From: JBEKJU01 sp050011095
GTDB taxonomy: Bacteria; Desulfobacterota; Syntrophorhabdia; Syntrophorhabdales; WCHB1-27
Assembly: GCA_050011095.1 (NCBI GenBank)
Contig: JBEKJU010000087.1
Span: forward strand, 1 to 23,569
Length of the DNA stretch: 23,569 nucleotides
Direction: 5' to 3'
The notes beneath the pieces are model-generated. The model saw only the letters and a list, made by a program, of their open reading frames with translations, was not told where the DNA came from and did not search any database. The position numbers and the translations under genes are program-made. Below, one piece after another: positions 1-6,204 of this stretch (position 1 is its first letter; the number at the start of each line of letters is the position of its first letter).

Positions 1-446
1 AGCACGGGACCGATGCAGGGCGTCCACCCGAGGGAGAAGGTGACGCCGATAAAAAAGGAGCTGAGAAGGCCCACCTGTTTCCTTTCGAGATGGACGATCT
101 TTTCCCGGTTCAGGAAGGGGATCTTCAAAAGGCCCATCATGTTGAGCCCCATCACGACGAGGAAGAGACCGCCGACGGCCATGATCCATCTCTGGGACGA
201 GGAGAAGAGGTCCCCGAGAAAGGATGACGAGAGACCCAGGGCGACAAAAACAAGGGAAAAACCGACGATGAAGGAGATCGCGTGGAAAATCACCCTCTTC
301 CGGTATCTTCCGGCGGAAAGGTCGCTCGTCGTGTTGATCGTGACCCCGCTCATATAGATGAGGAACGATGGCACCACAGGAAGAACGCAGGGGCTGAAGA
401 ACGAGCCGACCCCCCCAAAAAAGGCGATCACTCCGTTGACATCCAT
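1..446 (-). CDS. ccdA: CcdA/DsbD-type cytochrome c biogenesis membrane protein, N-terminal part (3' end beyond window)
   Basis: Translated from the minus strand, this gives at least 148 residues of a polytopic membrane protein running off the left edge. The family passes electrons from cytoplasmic thioredoxin across the inner membrane to periplasmic thiol proteins, mainly for cytochrome c maturation. The two redox cysteines sit in the two family motifs: SFFSPCVLPVVPSF near residues 15-28 and SLGWTPCIGPVL at the window edge (about 138-148). The pseudo-symmetric hydrophobic segments between them also fit. The ATG at 446 is chosen because it opens directly into the first motif. It has no Shine-Dalgarno; a promoter with its -10 box 6-8 nt upstream suggests a leaderless mRNA. 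The gene is divergent from the Ppx/GppA gene. The family call is firm; CcdA versus a short DsbD homologue cannot be settled without the C-terminus. Confidence 0.93.
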   Translation of the reverse strand, partial: MDVNGVIAFFGGVGSFFSPCVLPVVPSFLIYMSGVTINTTSDLSAGRYRKRVIFHAISFIVGFSLVFVALGLSSSFLGDLFSSSQRWIMAVGGLFLVVMGLNMMGLLKIPFLNREKIVHLERKQVGLLSSFFIGVTFSLGWTPCIGPV

Positions 447-452
447 GAATTA

Positions 453-482
453 ATTATTTACCCTGTCCAGGGGGTTTGTCAA
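453..482 (-). promoter_or_regulatory. sigma70-type promoter of ccdA
   Basis: On the minus strand there is a perfect -35 TTGACA (477-482). It is followed 18 nt later by AATAAT (453-458), or 16 nt later by TAAATA (455-460). Either -10 box ends only 6-8 nt before the ccdA ATG at 446, so the predicted transcript starts at or within about 2 nt of the start codon. Confidence 0.65.
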
Positions 483-526
483 ATGATGCCGGGACAAAAA
501 AAATGGCGCGAAGGGGGTCCCTCGCC

Positions 527-1447
527 GTGAACAGGTACGCATCGATCGATATCGGCACGAACGCGGTCCTCCTGCTCGTCATGGAGTCGAATGCGGGCCT
601 TACCGATCTATGCGACACCTCCACGATTACGCGCCTCGGGGAGGGGGTGCTCACATCGGGCCGCCTAACGGATGCCGCCATGGAGAGAACCGTGAGGGCC
701 CTCGAAGGGTATTGTCAGATCCTTGACAGCTACGGGGTGGGGGCAGTCGATTGCTTCGGGACGAGCGCCCTGCGAGAGGCCGAAAACCGGGATGATTTCA
801 TCCGCATGGTGAGGCGGCGAACCGGAATCCACGTGCGCGTGATAAGCGAGTACCAGGAGGCATACTATACGTACCTCTCGGTAAGGGATGATGCGGCGAT
901 CAAAGGGGAGAGACTGCTCATCGTCGATATCGGCGGAGGGAGCACGGAGATCAGCCGGGGCAGCAGGAAAAGGTTCCTGGATTACGTCTCCCTCCCTGTC
1001 GGCACGGTGAAGCTGACCGAGCGTTTCGTCAGGCACGACCCGCCGCTTCCCGAAGAGCAGGAGGAACTCGTCAGTTTTGTCCGGCGACAGGTAGGCGGGG
1101 CATTCACCGAAGGGGCACACGGTGACTGGAACATCGTCGGCATGGCGGGGACGATCACCACCCTCGCCACCATGATCCTCGGCCTACGCGTGTTCGACAA
1201 GAAGAAGATCCACGGCATGACCGTATCCCTTGCGACCCTTCATGAATGGATAGAACAGTTGAGCGGCATGACCTGTGATGCCCGAAAAACCCTGCCCGGA
1301 ATGGAGCCCGGCAGGGAGGACCTTCTGCTCCAGGGCATGATCCTCATGAGGCAGATCGTGGCCACCTTCGGGGACACCCACTTTACGGTGAGCACATACG
1401 GGGCCCGCTATGGCGTCATCTACGAGGCGCTCGGGGGCGGCGCATAA
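527..1447 (+). CDS. Ppx/GppA phosphatase family protein (exopolyphosphatase / guanosine pentaphosphatase)
   Basis: This 306-residue ASKHA-fold phosphohydrolase is expected to remove phosphate from polyphosphate or pppGpp in the cytoplasm. The family's nucleotide- and phosphate-binding motifs are all visible: DIGTNAVLLLV at the N-terminus, GTSALREAEN, ISEYQEAYYTYL, DIGGGSTEIS and GMAGTITTLA. The length fits short single-module members (about 300 residues) that lack the C-terminal HD-like half of Escherichia coli Ppx. I chose the GTG at 527: an AAGGGGG stretch lies about 10 nt upstream and the protein then opens directly with NRYASIDIGTN. An upstream TTG at 476 and ATG at 503 are in frame but would add an unconserved basic tail. 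No ppk gene is adjacent, so polyphosphatase versus (p)ppGpp role is undecided. Confidence 0.92.
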   Translation: MNRYASIDIGTNAVLLLVMESNAGLTDLCDTSTITRLGEGVLTSGRLTDAAMERTVRALEGYCQILDSYGVGAVDCFGTSALREAENRDDFIRMVRRRTGIHVRVISEYQEAYYTYLSVRDDAAIKGERLLIVDIGGGSTEISRGSRKRFLDYVSLPVGTVKLTERFVRHDPPLPEEQEELVSFVRRQVGGAFTEGAHGDWNIVGMAGTITTLATMILGLRVFDKKKIHGMTVSLATLHEWIEQLSGMTCDARKTLPGMEPGREDLLLQGMILMRQIVATFGDTHFTVSTYGARYGVIYEALGGGA

Positions 1448-1476
1448 GACCCGGACGCAAGTGCCCGTCTTTTCGC

Positions 1477-1638
1477 CTATTTCGGAGGGTTTGTGCGTCT
1501 GCCGGGAAACTCCGACCTTATCATCTTCCAGAGGTCGCGAACCATGGAGAGGACGCACGTCGTGCAGAAAAGCCAGGCCGTGGTGACCCAGTTCGCCGCA
1601 AGGGTTAGCACAAAAAGACGCCGCATGAAGCGATGCAC
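1477..1638 (-). CDS. possible small single-pass membrane protein (53 aa), unknown function
   Basis: A short minus-strand frame starts with GTG at 1638. Upstream is GAGGG separated by 6 nt, a good ribosome-binding site. The product has a hydrophobic stretch, FVLTLAANWVTTAWLFCTTC followed by VLSMV (about residues 8-33), and then a basic tail rich in Arg and Lys (RDLWKMIRSEFPGRRTNPPK). The topology would be one transmembrane helix with a short positively charged end. It lies convergent to the Ppx/GppA gene in an otherwise empty gap. An internal ATG at 1626 is an alternative start. I do not recognise the family. The support is only the RBS, the clean membrane-helix pattern and the absence of a competing gene, so it could be a chance frame. 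Confidence 0.35.
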   Translation of the reverse strand: MHRFMRRLFVLTLAANWVTTAWLFCTTCVLSMVRDLWKMIRSEFPGRRTNPPK

Positions 1639-1800
1639 GCCGGTCCCTCGATTCTCCGGACCCGCCCGTCTTCGGGGGACGCCTGCGGGGTTTAGTCATG
1701 GGCGCCCTCAAAAGGAATGTCCCGAGCCCACTCACATACTACGTCCTTTTCGTGGGCCGGTCAATACCCCGCGTTAATCGATCCCCCTCCCCGGCACGCC

Positions 1801-1829
1801 TTGACACCTCCGCGCCATGGCATTATTTT
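1801..1829 (+). promoter_or_regulatory. orphan sigma70-like promoter
   Basis: TTGACA (1801-1806), a 17-nt spacer and TATTTT (1824-1829) point rightwards. No plus-strand gene follows. Transcription would read through a CAGCCA/TGGCTG inverted repeat (1830-1835 with 1856-1861) and then antisense into the 3' end of the oxidoreductase gene. It is either an antisense or small-RNA promoter or a chance match. Confidence 0.35.
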
Positions 1830-1884
1830 CAGCCAGTACGGTCCATAATCCCTAATGGCTGGGATAAACCCCCTCCATATCCGG

Positions 1885-1905
1885 CAAAACGGAAGGGCCG
1901 CCTTC
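1885..1905 (-). terminator. possible intrinsic terminator of the oxidoreductase gene
   Basis: Read on the minus strand, a short hairpin (GAAGG, 4-nt loop, CCTTC) overlaps the TGA stop of the oxidoreductase and is followed by CGTTTTG. The 5-bp stem and four-T tract make it a weak terminator candidate. Confidence 0.35.
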
Positions 1906-2884
1906 AGCCCGCAAAGGTAATGACGATTTTCCCGCCGGCGGTTCCTTTGTCGACCTGCCCGTACGCCTCGACGGCATCCTCTATCGAACAGGCCCGGCTG
2001 ATCCGGGGCGGGGTCAGCCCCCCTTCCTCGAAGGAAGGGCGAAGACGGTCGAGGATTGCGCCGCAGGCGACCGTATCAAGAAGGGCGGTGTTGAGGCCGA
2101 AGAGCGTGAGTTGCCTGCGGTAGAAATCAAGGAGATCGAAGCTCACCCTCCGGTCGCCCGTTACGGTGATCGTGACCTGCCGGCCGTAGAGACCTAACGT
2201 GCGGAGCCCCGTTTCAAAAAGCGGCCCGCCCACACAATCAAAAACCACGTCCACGCCCCTGCCTTCCGTGAACTCCTCCGCGCGGGCCACCACGTCGTCG
2301 GATTCACTGGAAAGGCCCAGGTCCACGTCCGGCCCCCGGCCGCTTGCGGCCTTCGGTGCTGCCCGGTCCACCCCGATCACGCGGGCGCCCCTCGTTTTCG
2401 CCACCTTCACGACAGAACTGCCCACGCCGCCGCCTGCCCCGGTGACGAGAACGGTTTCGCCCTCCCGAAGCCGGGCCTTTTCGACAAGCCCGAGAAAGGC
2501 GGTGATATAGTTCGTCCCCACGCTTGCCGCCTCGACCATGGAGAGCGGCGGCGGCTTTTGCACGGCCGCCCGCTGAGGGATGACGATATATTCGGCGTGA
2601 CTTCCATCCCGCGTGAAGCCGATATCTCCCCCCGTCGCCCAGACCTCCCGGCCCATCATCTCAGGAGCGCCGCCCTTCACAATGCCGGCGAGGTCCCGTC
2701 CCGGTGTGCGGGGAAGGGTCGTCTGCGCAAACTTTCCCTGCACGTTCTTCACGTCGGAGGGGTTTATCGATGCGGCGCGGACCTGCACGAGGACCTCATC
2801 GGGTCCCGCGACAGGGATCGGGATTTCCTCGACATGCAGTACCGCCCCGGCATCCCCGAAGCGGTCGAAACGTAATGCCTTCAT
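1904..2884 (-). CDS. zinc-independent MDR-family NAD(P)H:quinone oxidoreductase-like protein
   Basis: A 326-residue medium-chain dehydrogenase/reductase, probably a cytoplasmic NAD(P)H-dependent reductase of quinones or enone-type carbonyls. The N-terminal GroES-like domain opens with MKALRFDRFG and contains AASINPSDVKNVQGKF and LPRTPGRDLAGIV (about 38-70). The Rossmann domain carries the glycine-rich VTGAGGGVGSSVV near 147-159, then GVDRA at the end of the second strand. The cysteine and histidine ligands of zinc alcohol dehydrogenases are absent, pointing to the quinone oxidoreductase branch. The start at 2884 is fixed by GGAGG 6 nt upstream of the ATG; a longer in-frame extension to 2929 lacks family sequence. 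It appears monocistronic. The physiological substrate cannot be read from sequence. Confidence 0.9.
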   Translation of the reverse strand: MKALRFDRFGDAGAVLHVEEIPIPVAGPDEVLVQVRAASINPSDVKNVQGKFAQTTLPRTPGRDLAGIVKGGAPEMMGREVWATGGDIGFTRDGSHAEYIVIPQRAAVQKPPPLSMVEAASVGTNYITAFLGLVEKARLREGETVLVTGAGGGVGSSVVKVAKTRGARVIGVDRAAPKAASGRGPDVDLGLSSESDDVVARAEEFTEGRGVDVVFDCVGGPLFETGLRTLGLYGRQVTITVTGDRRVSFDLLDFYRRQLTLFGLNTALLDTVACGAILDRLRPSFEEGGLTPPRISRACSIEDAVEAYGQVDKGTAGGKIVITFAG

Positions 2885-3173
2885 CGAGCGCCTCCTTAAT
2901 CCTTGTCCATCGGGACCGGCCGTCCGCATTCTTCTTCAGGCCGCTTCCGCCTTCCCTGGAGTCGCGCGCGCTGGTGGACCCTCGGAAACCTGGTATACTA
3001 CCGAGTCGCTTATCTTCGGCACCACCCACATGTTTTTTTCGCTGACTCTGCGCGTTCTTCGACCGCCCGGGGGATAGGGCACCGGATGCCGCCGGATGCC
3101 CTTCGTCGGTATGTGTCATGCCCCCTTGAGGGGACAGGTGTGATGGCTGACGAAAGAGGAGCGTCTTTACGGA

Positions 3174-4667
3174 CTACTGCCCTTTCTTCCCCTGGAGGTG
3201 CCTCTGGAGCAGCTCGCCGAAGCTCCCGAGCCCCGCAGGCGCCTGGTCATCGGGCTTCTGCTGTGTCCGCTGCTGTGTCCGGTAGCGCTTGAAATCATCC
3301 TGCTCCACCTTCTCGGAGACGGCGTTCCGGCTGAGGGATATCTTCTTCGTCTGCTTGTCCGACCCTATGACGACCACCTGCATGCGCATCCCTGCCGGGA
3401 ACATGCGGTTGTGGTTCGTGCCTTTCGGTGTGCCCATCTCGGAGTTCGGAATGAGACCGCTCGCCCCGCTGTCGAGCTTCAGAAAGACCCCGTAGGGCAT
3501 CACCCGCTCGACCGCGCCGTCAACGACCTCTCCCACCTCGGGGAGGACCGTCTCTTCCTTTGACTGCTGCTCAAGTGTAAGGGATATCTTCCTGCTCGCC
3601 TCGTCGACGGCCCGGACCTGGGGCTCAACCCACTGTCCCACCTCGACCACCTCTTTCGGGTGGTTGATATGTCTCCCTGCCCCGAGGTTGGAGATGTGGA
3701 TGAGGCCGTCGATGCCCGGCTCGAGGTTCACGAACGCGCCGAAGGGGGCGAGGCGGACAATAACGCCCTTGACCCTGGCATCAACCTGATACCTCTCCGC
3801 CGAACCCTCCCACGGGTCCGCCTGGAGGGCCTTCAGGCTCAAAGTCAGGCGGTTTTTCTCCCAGTCGAGGCCGATCACCTTTACCGCGACCTCCTGGCCG
3901 ATCGAGAGGACGTCCGACGGCTTTTCCGTTCTGTCCCAGCCGATCTCGCTTGTGGGAATAAGGCCGTCCACGCCGCCAAGGTCGACAAAGGCGCCGAAGC
4001 CCTGGATGGACCTGACCATACCCTTCAGCTCCATCCCGACAGCCAGTGTCTCTTTAAAGCGCTCGGCCTGGGCCCGCCGCTCTTCCTCCAGGAGGACGCG
4101 CCGCGAAAGCACGACGTTCCGCCCGTCATTCCCGAATTCCACGACCTTGAAGGGGAATGTCTGGCCCACGTACTGCTGGCCGTCCCTGCTCATCTTGAGA
4201 TCCATCTGGGAAAAGGGGCAGAAACACCTGGTTCCGCCCACCGTCACCTCGTACCCCCCCTTCACGGCGGCCTTCACCCTTCCCGTGATCGGGAGGTTTG
4301 CGTGATAGGCATCCCGGATTCCCGCGATGTCCAGGGTGGAATAGCCGCGGATCCGGGTGGTCAGGCGCTTCGTGCCGTTCTGCACGGAAAGGAAAAATGC
4401 CTCCACCTCGTCGCCTTCGTGCACACCCGCCGCCCCGTCGTCCCTCGTGAATTCGGACAGATCGATGACACCCTCGCTTTTTCCGCCAAGGTCGACGTAG
4501 ACCATATCTCCGGAGATGCTGATGACGGTCGTCTTTATTTTCTGGCCTGGCTCCAGCCTTTCGGGCATCCTGCTCTCTTTCTCCAGGAGGGCCGCAAAAT
4601 CTTCCTCCAGCCGGACATTCTCCTCTCCGGCGTCAATCTTTTCCGTTGCCACTGTTTCTTCAAGCAT
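3174..4667 (-). CDS. S1 RNA-binding domain protein, ribosomal protein S1-like (five S1 repeats)
   Basis: This 497-residue protein consists of five consecutive S1 (OB-fold) RNA-binding domains after an acidic N-terminal tail. Approximate spans are 42-108 (KTTVISISGDMVYVDLGGKS), 125-190 (VKAAVKGGYEVTVGGTRCF, a more divergent repeat), 210-282 (GFGAFVDLGGVDGLIPTSE), 295-368 (PFGAFVNLEPGIDGLIHISN) and 380-452 (PYGVFLKLDSGASGLIPNSE). It ends in a basic tail. Escherichia coli S1 has six repeats and 557 residues, so this is either the organism's ribosomal S1 in a shorter form or a paralogous translation or RNA-handling factor. Five repeats with a divergent second one are known in S1-like proteins of several phyla. 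AAAGGAC lies just before the ATG. A strong promoter at 4742-4771 leaves a leader of about 68 nt, long enough for translational autocontrol of the kind known for rpsA; that regulation is inference. Confidence 0.9.
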   Translation of the reverse strand: MLEETVATEKIDAGEENVRLEEDFAALLEKESRMPERLEPGQKIKTTVISISGDMVYVDLGGKSEGVIDLSEFTRDDGAAGVHEGDEVEAFFLSVQNGTKRLTTRIRGYSTLDIAGIRDAYHANLPITGRVKAAVKGGYEVTVGGTRCFCPFSQMDLKMSRDGQQYVGQTFPFKVVEFGNDGRNVVLSRRVLLEEERRAQAERFKETLAVGMELKGMVRSIQGFGAFVDLGGVDGLIPTSEIGWDRTEKPSDVLSIGQEVAVKVIGLDWEKNRLTLSLKALQADPWEGSAERYQVDARVKGVIVRLAPFGAFVNLEPGIDGLIHISNLGAGRHINHPKEVVEVGQWVEPQVRAVDEASRKISLTLEQQSKEETVLPEVGEVVDGAVERVMPYGVFLKLDSGASGLIPNSEMGTPKGTNHNRMFPAGMRMQVVVIGSDKQTKKISLSRNAVSEKVEQDDFKRYRTQQRTQQKPDDQAPAGLGSFGELLQRHLQGKKGQ

Positions 4668-4741
4668 GTCCTTTCGTCCTCGCTTTCGAAATTTTGTATT
4701 TTTGAAGGTCCCGGACCGTAAACCGAGTCAGTTGAGCAGAT

Positions 4742-4771
4742 ATTATACTACACTTACTGGCCTGATGTCCA
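4742..4771 (-). promoter_or_regulatory. sigma70 promoter of the S1-domain gene
   Basis: On the minus strand, TGGACA (4766-4771), an 18-nt spacer and a perfect TATAAT (4742-4747) match the sigma70 consensus at 11 of 12 positions. The predicted start lies near 4735, giving a 5' leader of about 68 nt before the ATG at 4667. Confidence 0.7.
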
Positions 4772-4905
4772 GAGGCGCACGTAACTATGGAAGAAATCTC
4801 TTTGTCTTTCCGGAACGGCCTGGACGATTCGCGAATCGGTATTGTCGATGGTCGGTGCGGGAAAGGCTGCGGCCATGGGTCTTTCTTCTGGCCGTTTTTA
4901 GACGG

Positions 4906-4934
4906 TTGACAGGGGCGCGATAATTCTTTAAAAT
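4906..4934 (+). promoter_or_regulatory. sigma70 promoter of the ModE-like regulator
   Basis: TTGACA (4906-4911), a 17-nt spacer and TAAAAT (4929-4934) form a near-consensus promoter. The -10 box overlaps an in-frame ATG at 4933, so that ATG cannot be in the mRNA. The next in-frame ATG, at 4954, must be the start if this promoter is used. Confidence 0.7.
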
Positions 4935-4953
4935 GGCTGGGGGGGTATATGAG

Positions 4954-5280
4954 ATGAAAGTTGGCTACAAGGTGTGGCTCGACAGCGACGGGAAGGCTTT
5001 TGGAGAAGGCCCCTACCACTTGCTGAGGAGGGTCCAGAAAACGGGCTCGCTTCACCAGGCGGCCATAGAGATGAAGATGTCATACCGAAAGGCATGGCTC
5101 CTGCTCCGCACCATGGAGCAGAGGCTCGGTTTTCCCCTCCTCACGAGGAGGGTGGGCGGGGCCGACGGAGGCGGGTCCGAGGTGACCGAAAAGGGCGAGG
5201 AGTTCATGAAGCAGTACGAGGCGTTCCACCGGGAGGTGGATGAAACGCTGGAACAGATCTACTGCAAGTATTTCGGGTAA
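4954..5280 (+). CDS. ModE N-terminal-type winged helix-turn-helix regulator
   Basis: A 108-residue DNA-binding protein consisting essentially of the LysR/ModE-type winged HTH. Characteristic pieces are KVWLDSDGKAFGEGPYHLL, the recognition region HQAAIEMKMSYRKAWLLLRTM (broken here into helix 2, turn and helix 3), and the wing FPLLTRRVGGADGGGSEVTEKG. In ModE the HTH is followed by two molbindin domains that sense molybdate. These are missing here, so the protein is one of the stand-alone family members and its ligand, if any, is unknown. The first in-frame ATG (4933) lies inside the promoter's -10 box; the ATG at 4954 is therefore preferred, with a G-rich stretch about 8 nt upstream as a poor Shine-Dalgarno. 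No molybdate transporter is adjacent. Confidence 0.9.
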   Translation: MKVGYKVWLDSDGKAFGEGPYHLLRRVQKTGSLHQAAIEMKMSYRKAWLLLRTMEQRLGFPLLTRRVGGADGGGSEVTEKGEEFMKQYEAFHREVDETLEQIYCKYFG

Positions 5281-5383
5281 TATCGGTTCGTCTTCGCGCC
5301 CCACCCGTGGTGAAAGGCTGCCGGCCCCGTGACGCGAGGCGCCCGCGTGTGCGGCGGACCGACGCCGGAATGCAGCCAAGGAC

Positions 5384-5776
5384 CTACTTTATGGGCCATT
5401 CGCCCCTTTCTTTCAGGACCTCGCGATAGACATTGAGCGCCTCGTTCACCTTCGGCATGCCCCCATAGGGGGCGAGCTGAAAGAAGACCTCGGTGAGCTT
5501 CCTCGGGTCGCACCCGACATTCAGGGCCGCATTGACGTGCAGCCGCAGTTCGTCCACGGCCCCAAGGGCGGCGAGCATGGCGCACGCGACCATCTGCCTC
5601 TCGGGCAGGGAAAGGACGCTTCGCGAATAGAGATTCCCTGTAATAAACAGGGAAAGGTCGTTCGCGAGGTCCCTGTCGAACTCCTTCCACATGCGGTAAG
5701 GGGGGTCCATCTTGATGCCCTTTCCGAAAAGCTTCCGCGCGGTCTCCTGGGTTCTCAACTTGCTCTCGTCGTCCAT
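5384..5776 (-). CDS. carboxymuconolactone decarboxylase (CMD) family protein
   Basis: A 130-residue all-helical CMD-fold protein. The diagnostic block reads ERQMVACAMLAALGAVDELR, then LHVNAALNVGCDPRKLTEVF and FQLAPYGGMPKVNEALNV. It resembles PcaC-type gamma-carboxymuconolactone decarboxylases rather than AhpD, because the redox CxxC motif of AhpD is absent. PcaC acts in aromatic (protocatechuate) degradation, but no other pca gene is present, so the substrate is open and many family members are uncharacterised. The start at 5776 follows GGAG at 8 nt; a possible longer frame to 5812 adds only a low-complexity Ser/Lys tail. A promoter lies at 5814-5843. Confidence 0.87.
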   Translation of the reverse strand: MDDESKLRTQETARKLFGKGIKMDPPYRMWKEFDRDLANDLSLFITGNLYSRSVLSLPERQMVACAMLAALGAVDELRLHVNAALNVGCDPRKLTEVFFQLAPYGGMPKVNEALNVYREVLKERGEWPIK

Positions 5777-5813
5777 TGAAGGGCTCCTTGTTTTGCTTTT
5801 CGATGTAGGCACA

Positions 5814-5843
5814 TTTGTATCATTTATCGGGGAAAGGGGTCAA
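5814..5843 (-). promoter_or_regulatory. sigma70-like promoter of the CMD-family gene
   Basis: On the minus strand TTGACC (5838-5843), an 18-nt spacer and TACAAA (5814-5819) lie about 40 nt upstream of the ATG at 5776, which has its own Shine-Dalgarno. Confidence 0.55.
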
Positions 5844-5900
5844 CAGCAAAAACGGACCCGTCCGCGCATTTCCGCCGATGCCTTTTTAAAAGGACGCGAG

Positions 5901-6116
5901 GCCCCAATAATTCCTTTGACAAACGCGGGCGAATCGACTACAAATAGCATCTGCGATCCCACTACTACCGGGTTGCATTCAAAGCCACCACCCTCGCCTA
6001 CGGCGGGGTACCCGGGCGGCTTTGATGCGCAGGCGTTGGCGTCGGCAGAAAACGCCCTTGAGGGGGGAGGCTCCGGCCGCTTTGCGGACGGAGGGGGCGC
6101 TGAGCCCCAATAATTG
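5901..6116 (-). repeat. dispersed modular element, copy 1
   Basis: This fills most of the gap between the CMD-family gene and the spermidine-synthase-like gene. Read on the minus strand it begins CAATTATTGGGGCT near 6116 and continues GCGCCCCCTCC. Then comes a hairpin (6071-6093) with arms CTCCGTCCGC and GCGGCCGGAG around an AAA loop. A tail follows that shares an exact 25-nt block (6006-6030) with copy 4. A second, solitary AATTATTGGGGC lies at 5902-5913, as if another unit begins there. It lacks the second hairpin module (ATGAAAAGG core) seen in copies 2-4. A weak plus-strand promoter (TTGACA 5916-5921, TACAAA 5939-5944) lies inside the region. Confidence 0.75.
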
Positions 6117-6172
6117 TACGTCGAGGAGAGCGACAAGGAGACAACAAAGATGTGGCGAAGAAGACGACCCGG

Positions 6173-6178
6173 TATAAA
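6173..6178 (+). promoter_or_regulatory. possible -10 box for the spermidine-synthase-like gene
   Basis: TATAAA at 6173-6178 lies 26 nt before the ATG at 6205, but no -35 box is seen at the correct distance. The alternative is TTGACA/TACAAA at 5916-5944, which would place repeat copy 1 inside a 250-nt leader. Confidence 0.35.
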
Positions 6179-6204
6179 TCTCACCTTCGCGAGGTAGCGG
6201 AACC

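Noticed and set aside
3077..3101. GGGCA/TGCCC inverted repeat downstream of the S1-domain gene as terminator
   Set aside because: No T tract on either side.
3660..4721. A 353-codon plus-strand open frame
   Set aside because: Antisense to the S1-domain gene, whose five repeats are unmistakable.
5840..6184. Proline-rich peptides encoded by the dispersed element (APPPSAK, EPPPHEKEGAEAK)
   Set aside because: Similar peptides appear in three copies, but the tandem halves of copy 3 place them in different frames and there are no start signals, so nucleotide rather than protein similarity explains them.
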